The notes beneath the pieces were generated by a model that saw nothing but the letters and a program-made list of their open reading frames with translations, did no database searches and was not told where the DNA came from. A DNA stretch of 64,000 bases from an uncultured Bryobacteraceae bacterium (GTDB lineage Bacteria; Acidobacteriota; Terriglobia; Bryobacterales; Bryobacteraceae). The position numbers and the translations under genes were made by a program. Positions within the stretch are counted from its first letter, which is position 1. The number at the start of each line of letters is the position of its first letter. This document shows positions 8,680 to 17,327 of this stretch, in pieces. The stretch is taken from NCBI GenBank assembly GCA_938003835.1, contig CALKXJ010000002.1:124001-188000 (forward strand), read 5' to 3'.

Positions 8680-9462
8680 ATGAAGAATCTGAAGGAACGA
8701 CTTGGCGCGGGCCAGACGCTGCTCGGCTGCTTCCTGAACCTCGGCTCATCGCTCACCGCGGAGATGGTAGGCAAGGCGGGCTTCGACTTTGTGGTGATCG
8801 ACATCGAGCACGGCTCGGGCACCGAAGCCAACATCCTGCATCAGCTCCAGGCGCTCGAGCACACCGCAGCGGCGGCAGTGATTCGCGTCGAATCCCACGA
8901 GCGCCAGCGGGCGCACCGGGTGCTCGATCTCGGAGCTCACGGCATCATGTTTCCGCGCGTCAACTCGGCCGCCGAGGCCCGCGCCTGCGTGGCGGCGCTG
9001 CGCTATCCGCCGCTGGGGGTGCGGGGCGTGGCGTCGATGAACCGGGCCTGTGAGTTCGGCGTGAGCTTCCGCCGCTATGTCGAGGCCTCCAAGGACGTGC
9101 TGCTCGGCGTCTTGCAAATCGAGACGGCCGAGGCGCTGGACAATGTCGAGGAGATCGCCGCCGTCGACGGCGCCGACGTGCTTTTCATCGGCCCGCTCGA
9201 CCTGTCGATGAGCCTCGGCATTCTGGGCGAGTTCGATCACCCGCGCTTCCAGGCCGCGCTCGAGCGGACGGCCGCGGCGGCGGCCAGGCACGGCAAGGCC
9301 ACCGGCGTGCTCATGCCCAAGCCGGACGACTTCGCGCGCTATCACGGGCTGGGCTTCCGCTTCCTGGCCTGCGGCTCCGACGGAGCGATGGTTAACAACG
9401 CGGCGCGAACGCTAGCGCAGAACCTGATCCAGCAGCGGCGCCAGCGGACCGGGGCGAGCTAA
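8680..9462 (+). CDS. HpcH/HpaI-family class II aldolase (RhmA/HpaI-like)
   Basis: 260 residues, the usual length of the family. Hallmarks in order: the opening [13 protein letters not shown], the DIEHGSG motif, [13 protein letters not shown], metal-binding Glu in LQIETAEAL and Asp in [11 protein letters not shown]. Members cleave 2-keto-3-deoxy sugar acids (rhamnonate, glucarate or galactarate derivatives) or homoprotocatechuate-pathway intermediates to pyruvate and an aldehyde, using a divalent metal. The convergent neighbour is an MFS transporter of the sugar-acid (galactonate-type) subfamily, with a 4-base overlap at the 3' ends. That makes a sugar-acid substrate more likely than an aromatic-pathway intermediate. 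Confidence 0.9.
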   Translation: MKNLKERLGAGQTLLGCFLNLGSSLTAEMVGKAGFDFVVIDIEHGSGTEANILHQLQALEHTAAAAVIRVESHERQRAHRVLDLGAHGIMFPRVNSAAEARACVAALRYPPLGVRGVASMNRACEFGVSFRRYVEASKDVLLGVLQIETAEALDNVEEIAAVDGADVLFIGPLDLSMSLGILGEFDHPRFQAALERTAAAAARHGKATGVLMPKPDDFARYHGLGFRFLACGSDGAMVNNAARTLAQNLIQQRRQRTGAS

Positions 9463-10739
9463 ACCGGCCGCGGCGCGTACTTGCGGCGGACCAGCACCAG
9501 ATAGGCCAACACGCCGAGCACCAGCCAGGCGCCGATGAACTTGATCGGCGCATCGAAGCTGCCGGTCTTCTCCACCAGCCAGCCGGTCAGCCACGGGGCG
9601 ACGATGCCGGCCAGGTTCGCCGCCGTGTTCTGAATGCCCACCACCATGGCGATGCTGCCGCCGGGAATCAGCGTTTGCGTGAGGGCCCAGTAGTTGGGCA
9701 TCGCCAGGCCGAGCCCGCAGAGAGCGAAGACAGCGAAGAAGACGGCCACGTCGACCGAGTCGCTGAAGGCGCCGATGGTCTGCGTGGCCGCCAGGATAAA
9801 GCCGGCGATGGTGAAGCCCTTGCGCACGTTGATGGGGTCATGCCCGCGGCGGATCACCCAGTCGGCCGCCGCCCCGGCGAGCGTCCCGACGATGGCCATT
9901 CCGGCAAAGGCCATGCCGCTGTACCAGCCCATCTCGGTGAGAGACATGCCGTGGCGCTCCTTGAAATAGAGCGGCATCCACGTCATGCAATAGTAAACGA
10001 AATACATGTAGCAGTAGGTGCCGAGGATGACGCCCCAGATGACCGGGCTGCGGAGAATCTCCCAGGCCGAGACGCGCTTGAAGCTTTCCGTGGTCGCCAC
10101 CGCGGCAGCTTCGCGCGGGCGGGGCAGGGCCGCGATGTCGTCCTTTTTCACCCAGAGCATCCACGGCACCAGCCAGATGAGGCTGGCCAGGCCGATAACG
10201 ATGAACATCATCTGCCAGCCGTGCGCCGCCACCAGGTACGCGCATAGCGGCAGGCCGAGCGCCGGCCCCAGTTTGGTTCCCGTCATGTAGAGCCCCACGG
10301 CGAGGCCGCGCTGCCGCTCGTCGAAGTGCAGCCGGATGTAGCGCATGCTGGCCGGGGTGACGACCGACTCGCCCAAGCCGACGAGCAACCGCATGGCCAC
10401 CAGGCCGCTGAGCGCGGTCACCAGCGACGTCGCCGCCGAAGCGAGGCTCCACAGGAGAAAACCAATCAGATACGGCGTGCGCACTCCGAAGCGATCCACC
10501 AGAATGCCCGACGGGATCTGAAACAGCGTGTAGGTCCAGAATACGGCTGAAAGCGCCAGGCCCTGTTGCGCCTTGTCCCAGCCGAACTGCTCGGCCATGG
10601 GCGAAATCGCGGTCGTGAGGTTCACGCGATCGAAGTAGGCGATAACCATCCCCAGGGCCAGCAGCACAACCACCGGCCAGCGCATGGGAGCGGCGGCCTG
10701 AAGCTTACCGAGGGCGGCGGAGGTGTTGGTGCTACTCAT
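9459..10739 (-). CDS. MFS transporter, anion:cation symporter (sugar-acid) type
   Basis: 426 residues from the ATG at 10739; an in-frame TTG 13 codons upstream is less likely because GGTGAG lies right before the ATG. About twelve hydrophobic segments are visible, starting with VVVLLALGMVIAYFDRVN. The first helix ends in YFDRVNLTTA, and the loop 2-3 motif is LVDRFGVRTPYLIG, as in GudP/DgoT-type D-galactonate and glucarate transporters of the ACS subfamily. The predicted role is proton-driven uptake of a hexonate or hexuronate across the inner membrane. Its 3' end overlaps that of the HpcH/HpaI aldolase. On the same strand the SelA-like gene ends 60 bases upstream, so the long 10.8-16.4 kb operon could read into it. 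Confidence 0.9.
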   Translation of the reverse strand: MSSTNTSAALGKLQAAAPMRWPVVVLLALGMVIAYFDRVNLTTAISPMAEQFGWDKAQQGLALSAVFWTYTLFQIPSGILVDRFGVRTPYLIGFLLWSLASAATSLVTALSGLVAMRLLVGLGESVVTPASMRYIRLHFDERQRGLAVGLYMTGTKLGPALGLPLCAYLVAAHGWQMMFIVIGLASLIWLVPWMLWVKKDDIAALPRPREAAAVATTESFKRVSAWEILRSPVIWGVILGTYCYMYFVYYCMTWMPLYFKERHGMSLTEMGWYSGMAFAGMAIVGTLAGAAADWVIRRGHDPINVRKGFTIAGFILAATQTIGAFSDSVDVAVFFAVFALCGLGLAMPNYWALTQTLIPGGSIAMVVGIQNTAANLAGIVAPWLTGWLVEKTGSFDAPIKFIGAWLVLGVLAYLVLVRRKYAPRPV

Positions 10740-10799
10740 CTCACCTGAGACGATGTCACACTTTGGCCGGAAGTTCAAGCCGGCCCGGGCGGCGCACGC

Positions 10800-11984
10800 T
10801 CAGCCCGCCTCCAGGATCTCGCGGATCCGGCGCGCTACCAGACGGTGCTCGTCGCCGCGCAACATCCACATCGAGACGCGCAGGCCGGTTGGGCCCGCCT
10901 GGGAGACAGCGATGGGAGGGTCGCCGGCCAGCAGGCGCTCCACGACATCCTTCGCCGAGAGCCTGCGCGAACTTTCGTCCCATTCGAGGACGACGTGCGG
11001 GACGTGATTGGCAATTTCGGGCACATCCACCGAGGCGCGGACGCCGCTCAAGCCGCCGAGGATCTTGAGGAACTCTCCGGCGCGCTGATCGAGCAGGCGC
11101 CGCTCGGCCGCATGATCGACCTTGAGGTAGCGCTCCACCGCGGCCACCAGGCCCACGATCTCCTCCTTGCCGACCTTCATGCCCCGGCCGATGCCGCCGT
11201 GCGGGCTGATGGCGCGACGCCCGATTTCGATCAGGTCTTTTCGGCCAAGCAACAGGCCCGAGCACTGCGGCCCCAGCAGGCCCTTGCCGCCGGAGAAGGC
11301 CACCAGGTCGAAGCCCTGCCGCACGTATTCGGACAGGCGCGAGGGCGGGGGCACGTCGGCGGCGGCGTCGTTGAAGGTGGGCACGCCGCGCTCCTTGCCC
11401 ACGCGAATCCACTCCTCGCGCTTGATACGCCCTTCGGGCTCGGCCTTGTTGAGGAAGAACATCATCGCCGTGCGCTCGTTGATGGCGCGCTCGAGCTCCT
11501 CGCGGGTCTCCACCCAGACGATCTTGACGCCCACCAGCAGCATCTGCGCCTCATAGCCGCTCCGGTGGCTCCGCTGCTGCACGATCTCGTTCTTGAGGCC
11601 GGTGGTGTCCGGCAGGCGGGACAGGTTGCCGGCGTCGGGGGCGGCTACACAGGCCGCCGTGGCCACCGTAATCGAGGACGCAGCGCCCGCGGTAATCATG
11701 GCGGCCGGGACACTGAGCAGCTCGGCGATGCGCGCGCCCGCCTTCTCCTGAAGCTCGACCAGATTGACGAAGTGGCGGGAAGCCTCTTCCATGGCGGCGA
11801 TGACCTCCGGCGGCATGATGGAGCCCCCGAGAATGGTCACGGTGCCCACACCGTTAATCACCGGTCTTACGCCCAGGCGGGCGTAAACGTCCGCGGTGCG
11901 GCCGGCGGCCGGCAAGGCCGGCGAAGCGCCGGCAGCGAGCGCCGCCAGTTTGGCGAACGTCCTTCGCGTCGCAGTGAGTTTCAT
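10800..11984 (-). CDS. Exported SelA-like PLP-dependent enzyme
   Basis: 394 residues. The fold is that of the SelA / D-glucosaminate-6-phosphate ammonia-lyase group of type I PLP enzymes. Visible features are the opening YARLGVRPVINGVGTVT, the AGAASSITVATAACVA substrate/cofactor loop, DAAAD, and the presumed PLP lysine K234 in FSGGKGLLGPQ. The N-terminus is unusual: TATRRTFAKLAALAAGASPA looks like a twin-arginine signal, which suits a protein that must fold around its cofactor before export. The ATG overlaps the stop of the VWFA gene by 4 bases (11981-11984), so the two are translationally coupled. Substrate unknown; amino-sugar acids or amino acids are possible. It is not selenocysteine synthase itself. 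Confidence 0.8.
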   Translation of the reverse strand: MKLTATRRTFAKLAALAAGASPALPAAGRTADVYARLGVRPVINGVGTVTILGGSIMPPEVIAAMEEASRHFVNLVELQEKAGARIAELLSVPAAMITAGAASSITVATAACVAAPDAGNLSRLPDTTGLKNEIVQQRSHRSGYEAQMLLVGVKIVWVETREELERAINERTAMMFFLNKAEPEGRIKREEWIRVGKERGVPTFNDAAADVPPPSRLSEYVRQGFDLVAFSGGKGLLGPQCSGLLLGRKDLIEIGRRAISPHGGIGRGMKVGKEEIVGLVAAVERYLKVDHAAERRLLDQRAGEFLKILGGLSGVRASVDVPEIANHVPHVVLEWDESSRRLSAKDVVERLLAGDPPIAVSQAGPTGLRVSMWMLRGDEHRLVARRIREILEAG

Positions 11985-13618
11985 TGAGCGTTCTCCTGTC
12001 TGGTTTGCCCCTGCGCTCCGCCGCTCACCAGGCGGCGGACGGGGACCGTTACGGTTCCGAGGTTGCCGGAGGTGATGTCGCGCACCAGCACGCGCAGGAT
12101 CGTGGCCTCCGGAGCGAGGTCGAGGTGCTCGATCAGGCGGAGCCCGCCTGCTTCCATCACCCGGCGGTAGGTCGCCTCATTCAGGCGGAGATTATTGATT
12201 CGCGCCACGGTTTGAAGCTGCTGTTCCCGCCGGTCAAGCTGGACCATCCACACATCGAGCCGGCACTCGAACAGACCCGGCTGCGCGGCCGGCCGAAAGA
12301 CGACGTCGGGCGCATCGATCTCGATATCGAGATCGAGCTTGGAGGGCGCGGTGAGGGTGGGGCGGATGGCGAGGCCGATTCGCGTGGCGTCCATGGGGCT
12401 CCAGATGGCGCTCTCGAGCACCCGCTCGCGATACCAGGCCTCATCCGGCTCCTCAGGCTGGGCAAAGTAGCCACCGCGATGATAGAGGACCACGCCCGGC
12501 CGGCGCGCTTCGACCTTGATCTGGCGGAAGCGCCCGTTCCAGTCGTTGTGCGATGGGTAGTAACCGATTAGATAGGTCCGGCCGGCGTCGGCGGCGGCCC
12601 GGCGCATGGCGCCGACAAGGTCGTTGTTGTTGTAAAAAGCCCGCCCTCCGGTCCGCTGCGCCAGCAGGCGCATGGTGGCGAACATCGCCTGATCGCGCCC
12701 CGGGATCCGTTCGCCGAGCACTGACAGGTCAGCCCGGTACTCTTGCGGGGCGATGAGGCCGCGGGCGTCCACGGGATAGACGGCCAGGTTCGCGTTGTTG
12801 AGCGCCCGCGCCGCCCGTTCCACTTCAGGGGAGATCGAACGGGGTCGGCGGCCCGATCTGGACGGGCGCGGAAGCTGGTCCAGCTCGATCGAGATCGGGA
12901 AGCTGCCCGAGACCCAGATGAGGTTCTTCCGGCCGGGCAGGCGCTCCAGGTGATTGGCGATGGCAATCAGCGAGCGCGCGGTGCGAAAGGCGCGGTCCTC
13001 TTCGAAGTAGTCGATCAAGTTGAAGGAGAGCTCGGCCAGCCAGGCGCCGAAATGCTCTTCCGGCGAGACCACCGGATCGTAAAGCGGCGCATCGAGCGTG
13101 GGGGAAGGCTCGCCGGTATAGTTGCGCAGGGCCCTGAGCAGGACCGCCGGATCGCCGGTGAAATCCTGGAGGATGCGCGGCCCGCGGCCCAGGACATAGA
13201 GGGCCACCCGATCTCCTTCCCGGAGCTGTTCGAGGAACCGGACCACCTGGCGCCGGGCATAGGCCTGATCCGTGATGCGGGTGTTGAGGCCGTCGAAGAG
13301 AATGACGGTGAGGCTGGCGGGCGCACCGGCCTCCTCGGGCCGGTTGGAGAAAGCGCCCGGCGCCGGCCGTCGCCTGGCAGGACGGCCGAGCGCGGAGGCC
13401 GGGGTGAAGAAGGCGATCTGCTGCTCGCGGCCTTCATCCAGAAGGCGAAGATCCTCCTGCCGGAGGTCGCTCACCGGCTCGCCCTGGCTCGTCTCGGCCA
13501 CCACGCTGACCTCCACCATCCGGGTGGTGACTCGCAAAGGCTGCTGGCCGGAGACCGCAGGAGCCGTCTGCGCGGCCAGAACCGCTACGGCGAGCGCCAG
13601 CCACGCACAGCGCAACAT
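11981..13618 (-). CDS. VWFA-related Acidobacterial-domain protein
   Basis: 545 residues with a Sec signal (LALAVAVLAAQTAPAVSGQ). The N-terminal portion reads RVTTRMVEVSVVAE then LRQEDLRLLDEGREQQIAFF. A VWA-like domain follows from about residue 95, with ILFDGLNTRITDQ (metal-site-like Asp/Asn/Thr), FLEQLREGDRVALYVLG and LIWVSGSFPI. This arrangement is known mainly from Acidobacteria, which carry many copies. Such proteins are extracellular and presumably bind ligands; no enzyme activity is known. It ends with a 4-base overlap with the SelA-like gene and begins 21 bases after PIG-L paralogue C. A TATACT hexamer 10 bases before the ATG may give it its own short-leader promoter. Confidence 0.88.
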   Translation of the reverse strand: MLRCAWLALAVAVLAAQTAPAVSGQQPLRVTTRMVEVSVVAETSQGEPVSDLRQEDLRLLDEGREQQIAFFTPASALGRPARRRPAPGAFSNRPEEAGAPASLTVILFDGLNTRITDQAYARRQVVRFLEQLREGDRVALYVLGRGPRILQDFTGDPAVLLRALRNYTGEPSPTLDAPLYDPVVSPEEHFGAWLAELSFNLIDYFEEDRAFRTARSLIAIANHLERLPGRKNLIWVSGSFPISIELDQLPRPSRSGRRPRSISPEVERAARALNNANLAVYPVDARGLIAPQEYRADLSVLGERIPGRDQAMFATMRLLAQRTGGRAFYNNNDLVGAMRRAAADAGRTYLIGYYPSHNDWNGRFRQIKVEARRPGVVLYHRGGYFAQPEEPDEAWYRERVLESAIWSPMDATRIGLAIRPTLTAPSKLDLDIEIDAPDVVFRPAAQPGLFECRLDVWMVQLDRREQQLQTVARINNLRLNEATYRRVMEAGGLRLIEHLDLAPEATILRVLVRDITSGNLGTVTVPVRRLVSGGAQGQTRQENAQ

Positions 13619-13628
13619 GTCAACCCCG

Positions 13629-13634
13629 AGTATA
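13629..13634 (-). promoter_or_regulatory. Candidate -10 element (TATACT) before the VWFA gene
   Basis: TATACT on the minus strand, 10 bases before the VWFA ATG, in the 21-base gap after PIG-L paralogue C. It would give a leader of only a few bases. No -35 recognised. Confidence 0.35.
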
Positions 13635-13639
13635 ACCTC

Positions 13640-14536
13640 TCAGTCCCGGTAACTCTTTGGGATTCGGTATTCGGGACCGGCGTAGTGGAACTCCTCGGCG
13701 TATTTGAACCTGGTGCCTTGCGCGCCGATTTCACCTAACTTGCGGACATTGATTTCCACCAGTTTCTCCACGGCCGCCTCGTTCACCGTCTCGAGCAGCG
13801 GCAAGCGCCGGCCGGTTTCCTCCAGCCGCTGGCGGATGCGCATCGCCAGGCTGTAGTTGGCGGTTCTGAGCGCTTTGGCGGCGCGCAGCTTTCTCTCGAT
13901 CATCGGAGTGATGTCGACGACCTTGGGCTGCGGGACGAAGGTCGCCGGGCCCTCCGGCTCGCGGCGCCGCGGATCGACCGGTTGCGCGTAGTAGTAGAGC
14001 TCGGGCACCAGATGCGGCTTGAGCCCGGCGATGGCGAAGGGCGGCTGAAAGTTCTCGAGCGCAGCCGCGCGGCGCGCCTCCTCGGCCGCCTGGCCGGCGT
14101 AGAAGCGGTCGAGCACCTCCACGTAGTGAGCGTAGGGATTCGGAATGAAGAGCACCTCGGGCCGGTGCAGCCGGATGTAGAACATCAGGCGGTCGCGCAG
14201 CTCGGTGGGCGAGACGCCGCCGAGCTCGCCGGCGCGATAGCCGAGCGAGATCACCTCGCGAAAGCCCAGGATGCGCGCGGCCTCCTCGCTTTCCATCCGG
14301 GCACGCCGCGCCGTCTCCTCGGGGGCGAGATCCCAGGAGTCCTTCTCGTCGTTGGTGACCCGGATGAGGTAGCCTGTGGCGCCCTGGGCCATCATCGCGG
14401 CGACGGCGCCGCCGGCGGCCAGCACGTAGTCGGTCTGGTCCGCCGTGATGACGAGGAGAGTCTTCTGGGCGGCGGCGCGCGGGGCGGCCGCAAGCGCAAC
14501 AGCCGCAGCGAGCAGCGAAAAGCAGAGCCCTCTCAT
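13640..14536 (-). CDS. Secreted PIG-L-family paralogue C, metal site degenerate
   Basis: 298 residues from the ATG at 14536, with a Sec signal (LLAAAVALAAAPRAAAQ). It has the PIG-L/LmbE fold: first strand LLVITA, AAGGAVAAMM, RVTNDEKDSW, ARILGF, YRAGELGG, RPEVLFIPNPYAH. In active PIG-L enzymes the first loop is HPDD(E), giving a metal-binding His, a general-base Asp and a metal-binding Asp. Here it reads ADQTDY (32-37): His is replaced by Asp33 and the base by Thr35, and only the last Asp (36) is kept. The third ligand (the His in PDH of A and B) is Arg in LDRFY. Deacetylase activity is therefore unlikely. It overlaps paralogue B by 4 bases (14533-14536). Confidence 0.85.
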   Translation of the reverse strand: MRGLCFSLLAAAVALAAAPRAAAQKTLLVITADQTDYVLAAGGAVAAMMAQGATGYLIRVTNDEKDSWDLAPEETARRARMESEEAARILGFREVISLGYRAGELGGVSPTELRDRLMFYIRLHRPEVLFIPNPYAHYVEVLDRFYAGQAAEEARRAAALENFQPPFAIAGLKPHLVPELYYYAQPVDPRRREPEGPATFVPQPKVVDITPMIERKLRAAKALRTANYSLAMRIRQRLEETGRRLPLLETVNEAAVEKLVEINVRKLGEIGAQGTRFKYAEEFHYAGPEYRIPKSYRD

Positions 14537-15450
14537 GGTTGGACGGCGTTCTCCCGAAGGTAGTCTTTGAGCCCGGGCAGGTGATCGAACTCGTCTCGGA
14601 ACCAGTAGACTTCGCCGTAGCGCAGGCCGTTCTCTTCGCCGCGCTTGCGCGAGATCCACTCCATGTACCACTCCTCGATGAGCACCGCGGCTTGCTGGTC
14701 GTTGAGCCCCTCGAGTTCGGGCACGAACAGGCCCTCGGCGGCGAGCTGCTTGCGAATGGCGCGCGCCATGGCCGGGCTGGCGTAGACGTTACGGTGCGCC
14801 GAGTAGGCCTTCTGCTTGCGGGCGATCTGGCTTTCGTTCAATTCGACGACGACGTTGGGCTCGTGTCCCCGGCCGTAGTCGACGCGCGCTTTCAGGAACA
14901 GATACGGCACGCGGTGAGGTTTCAGGCCCGCCGCCAGATGCTCCGGGTGCACGCCGGCGTAGCCTGCCATCCAGACCGCCTCGGCCATGGCCCAAGCTAC
15001 TTTGCGGTGGTCCGGATTGCGGTCGTAGTGGCCCCAGGGATCATGCCCAAGCACCAGATCCGGGCGGTAGAGGCGGATCAGCAGAATCAGTTGCGCGCGC
15101 AGCTCCTGGGTGGGGATCGGGTCCATGTAGTCGTTGCGCCAGTTCAGGCTGTGCACGCGTTCAATGCCCAAAATCCGGCAGGCCTCGAGACACTCCTTGA
15201 GGTTGATCTGGTCGTTGAGCGCGTAGCCATGCGCGCCATCCTTTTCATCATTCGAAGCGCGGATGTAGACGCCGCGCCAGCCCTCGTCCACCAGCCGAGC
15301 GATCAGCCCGCCGAAGCCGTAGTCGGTCGTGTGGTCGTCATGATGCGGCTGGATAACCATGAAGAGGCGGCCCGAAGGCATTTTGACGGCGGGCAAGGGC
15401 GCGGCGGCGGCTTCGAGAGCGAGCAGGGCGAGTAAAGCGAGGCTTCTCAT
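14533..15450 (-). CDS. Secreted PIG-L-family deacetylase B, motif intact
   Basis: 305 residues from the ATG at 15450, with a signal peptide (LALLALLALEAAAAP). The catalytic loop is PHHDDHTTDYGFGG, with His36 and Asp39 as expected metal ligands and Asp38 as general base. The third ligand is the His of NPDHRK in GHYDRNPDHRK. PIG-L proteins remove N-acetyl groups from GlcNAc-containing glycolipids and related amides, usually with zinc. Here the enzyme is exported, so the substrate should be extracytoplasmic; its identity is unknown. It closely resembles paralogue A in length, loop (HHDDH with two extra residues before GG) and the shared VRASNDEKD/VRVTNDEKD stretch. It overlaps both neighbours by 4 bases (15447-15450 and 14533-14536). 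Confidence 0.9.
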   Translation of the reverse strand: MRSLALLALLALEAAAAPLPAVKMPSGRLFMVIQPHHDDHTTDYGFGGLIARLVDEGWRGVYIRASNDEKDGAHGYALNDQINLKECLEACRILGIERVHSLNWRNDYMDPIPTQELRAQLILLIRLYRPDLVLGHDPWGHYDRNPDHRKVAWAMAEAVWMAGYAGVHPEHLAAGLKPHRVPYLFLKARVDYGRGHEPNVVVELNESQIARKQKAYSAHRNVYASPAMARAIRKQLAAEGLFVPELEGLNDQQAAVLIEEWYMEWISRKRGEENGLRYGEVYWFRDEFDHLPGLKDYLRENAVQP

Positions 15451-16376
15451 TTCGGTCGCACGTTCTCGCGCAGGTAGTCCTTGAGCCCCGGCAAATGGTC
15501 CCACTCGCCGACGAAGTAAAAGACTTCGGCAAAGGGCACTCCATTCTCTCGTCCGTGCCGAGCCGAGATCCAGTACATGCGCCACTCCTGGATCCGGATC
15601 GTTGCTTCCTCGTCGGAGAGCCCCTCGAGCTCCGGGACGCGCAGGCCCCGTGCATCGAGCGCCGCCCGCAGCGCGCGGGCGCTTTCCGGGTGGACGCGGA
15701 CGTTGCGGTGGAGCCAGTAGGCGCGCGCCTTGCGAGCCACCTGCTTTTCGGTGAGGGCGACGGCCACGTTGGGCTCGTGTCCCTTGCCGTAGTCGAAGCG
15801 CTGGGCATAGAAAACGAACGGGACGCGGTGCAGCTTCCAGCCCGCCGCCAGGTGCTCCGGGTGCACGTTGGCAAAGCCGGAGAGGGCGAGCGCGTCGGCC
15901 AGCGCGCGGGAGACCTTCCGGTGGTCCGGATTCCGGTCATAGTGTCCCCAGGGATCGTAGGAGAGCACGACGTCGGGGCGGTAACGGCGCAGCAGCAGGA
16001 TCAACTGGGCGCGCAGGTCATGGTGCGGGATCGAGTCCATGTGGTCGTTCCGCCAGTTGAGGCTGATGACCTCCTCGATACCGAGCGCGCGGACCGCCTC
16101 CTGCGTCTCCCGCTCGTTCACCAGGTCGTTTTCGCCCCAGCCGGCCGAGCCGTCCTTCTCGTCATTGGTGACGCGGACGTAGTAACCTCGATAGCCCTCG
16201 TCGATGAGGCGCGCGATCAGCCCGCCGAAGCCGTACTCGTGCGTGTGGTCGTCGTGGTGGGGCAGAACCGCTAGGAAGGTCTTGCCCGGCGGGGGGTCTA
16301 GCAAAGGCAGCGGCCCGGCTGCTGGGGCGACGAACCCGACCAGACAAGCCGCCACCAAACGAAGCCCATGCGCCAT
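15447..16376 (-). CDS. Secreted PIG-L-family deacetylase A, motif intact
   Basis: 309 residues from the ATG at 16376. A much longer in-frame opening exists, but it would run across the divergent gene and its sequence looks non-coding. Signal peptide LVAACLVGFVAPAAG. The catalytic loop PHHDDHTHEYGFGG has His40, Asp42 (base) and Asp43; the distal His is in GHYDRNPDHRK. First gene of the minus-strand run A-B-C, followed by the VWFA, SelA-like and MFS genes; all A-B-C junctions are 4-base ATGA overlaps. TATAAA on the minus strand at 16390-16395 may be its -10, leaving a leader of about 7 bases. Predicted role: metal-dependent N-deacetylation of an extracytoplasmic sugar or glycolipid. Confidence 0.9.
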   Translation of the reverse strand: MAHGLRLVAACLVGFVAPAAGPLPLLDPPPGKTFLAVLPHHDDHTHEYGFGGLIARLIDEGYRGYYVRVTNDEKDGSAGWGENDLVNERETQEAVRALGIEEVISLNWRNDHMDSIPHHDLRAQLILLLRRYRPDVVLSYDPWGHYDRNPDHRKVSRALADALALSGFANVHPEHLAAGWKLHRVPFVFYAQRFDYGKGHEPNVAVALTEKQVARKARAYWLHRNVRVHPESARALRAALDARGLRVPELEGLSDEEATIRIQEWRMYWISARHGRENGVPFAEVFYFVGEWDHLPGLKDYLRENVRPK

Positions 16377-16389
16377 GCTGCTTCGGATT

Positions 16390-16395
16390 TTTATA
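16390..16395 (-). promoter_or_regulatory. Candidate -10 element (TATAAA) for the PIG-L A-B-C operon
   Basis: TATAAA on the minus strand, 13 bases before the ATG of paralogue A, in the 75-base divergent spacer of the PIG-L array. The -35 is unclear. Confidence 0.35.
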
Positions 16396-16429
16396 TCACA
16401 CCGGGCCCGGGCGGGCGCCCCGGTTGAGA

Positions 16430-16435
16430 TAGAAT
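16430..16435 (+). promoter_or_regulatory. Candidate -10 element (TAGAAT) for the PIG-L D-E operon
   Basis: TAGAAT 16 bases before the ATG of paralogue D, in the same 75-base divergent spacer as the promoter of paralogues A-C, so the two arms could be co-regulated. The -35 is unclear. Confidence 0.35.
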
Positions 16436-16451
16436 TGTTTGCCGATTCACG

Positions 16452-17327
16452 ATGCGCGGCCGTGGTTGGTGGCTTTTGGCGGGGCTGGCGGGACTCGTTG
16501 CGCCCTTGAGCGCCGAGCAGAACCTGAACGTGCTCGCGGTGACGGCCGGCTCGGGCGATTACCTCTGGGGCGCTGGGGGGACGCTGGCGGCCCTGGCGCT
16601 CGACGGCTATCAGGTCTACGTGGCTCAGTTCGGCAACGACGAGAAGGCTGCCGCGGCGGGACTGAGCCCGGCCGAGGCGCGCTGGGCGAACGTCGAGGAA
16701 GCGCAAGAGGCGGCCGAGCTGTTGGGGTTTCGCGACACGATCTATCTCTCACACAAGAGCGGCGAGCTCGGCCAGGTCTCGAGCACCGAGATGCGCGAGC
16801 AACTGTTTGCACTCATCCGCCACCTCCGACCCGCAAAGATTTTCCTGCCCGACCAGTACGTGCACTTCCAAGCAGACTGGGATCACTACTGGGTGGGTAA
16901 GATGGCCGAGGAGGCCTGGGGCTATAGCGGCGGGGCGATGTTCTCGCCGCAGTTGGCGCACATGGGCCTGAAGCCGTACAGCGTTCCCGAAGTGTACTTC
17001 TATGCGGCCGGGCGGCCCTACCGGCCCGGGGAGGGCGGCGAGGAGGCTTCGCGCTTCCTCGGCGTGGACATCGGCCGAACCTTTCTGGCGAAACGGATTG
17101 CCATCGGCATGCTGCGGGCGCGGAACCGGGCGCTGGCTCTCGAGACCGGCATCGCGCTCCGCGCGGGAGACGAAGAGGCGCCGCGGCGGCTCGCGTCGGC
17201 GCTGGTCGAGGAGCTGGCGCCCCAGGTCGGCCGGCGGCATGGCTTGGAATTCGGCGAGGAGTTCAACTACGTGGGACCGCGCGAGGCGATCCCGCCGTAT
17301 GTGCTCGAGCGGGCGGTGAAGAAATGA
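16452..17327 (+). CDS. Secreted PIG-L-family paralogue D, metal site degenerate
   Basis: 291 residues with a signal peptide (WWLLAGLAGLVAPLSAE). The fold is retained: LNVLAVTAG, GAGGTLAALAL, FGNDEKAAAAG, AAELLGFRDTIYLSHKSGEL, RPAKIFLPDQYVHF. The catalytic loop is AGSGDY (32-37) instead of HPDD(E): the metal His is Gly33 and the base Asp is Gly35, with only Asp36 retained. Unlike paralogues C and E, it keeps the distal His in DWDHYW. It is the first gene of the divergent plus-strand pair D-E and overlaps E by 4 bases (17324-17327). It is probably not a deacetylase; a binding or regulatory role is possible. Confidence 0.86.
   Translation: MRGRGWWLLAGLAGLVAPLSAEQNLNVLAVTAGSGDYLWGAGGTLAALALDGYQVYVAQFGNDEKAAAAGLSPAEARWANVEEAQEAAELLGFRDTIYLSHKSGELGQVSSTEMREQLFALIRHLRPAKIFLPDQYVHFQADWDHYWVGKMAEEAWGYSGGAMFSPQLAHMGLKPYSVPEVYFYAAGRPYRPGEGGEEASRFLGVDIGRTFLAKRIAIGMLRARNRALALETGIALRAGDEEAPRRLASALVEELAPQVGRRHGLEFGEEFNYVGPREAIPPYVLERAVKK

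Noticed and set aside
8586-8834. N-terminal extension of metX
   Set aside because: It overlaps the divergent aldolase gene, and homologues begin near ETRYVRF; the GTG at 8585 fits the family.
10800-11984. Selenocysteine synthase (selA) annotation
   Set aside because: The protein carries an export signal and lies in a VWFA/PIG-L operon with no selB, selD or tRNA-Sec nearby; it belongs to a SelA-like but different subgroup.
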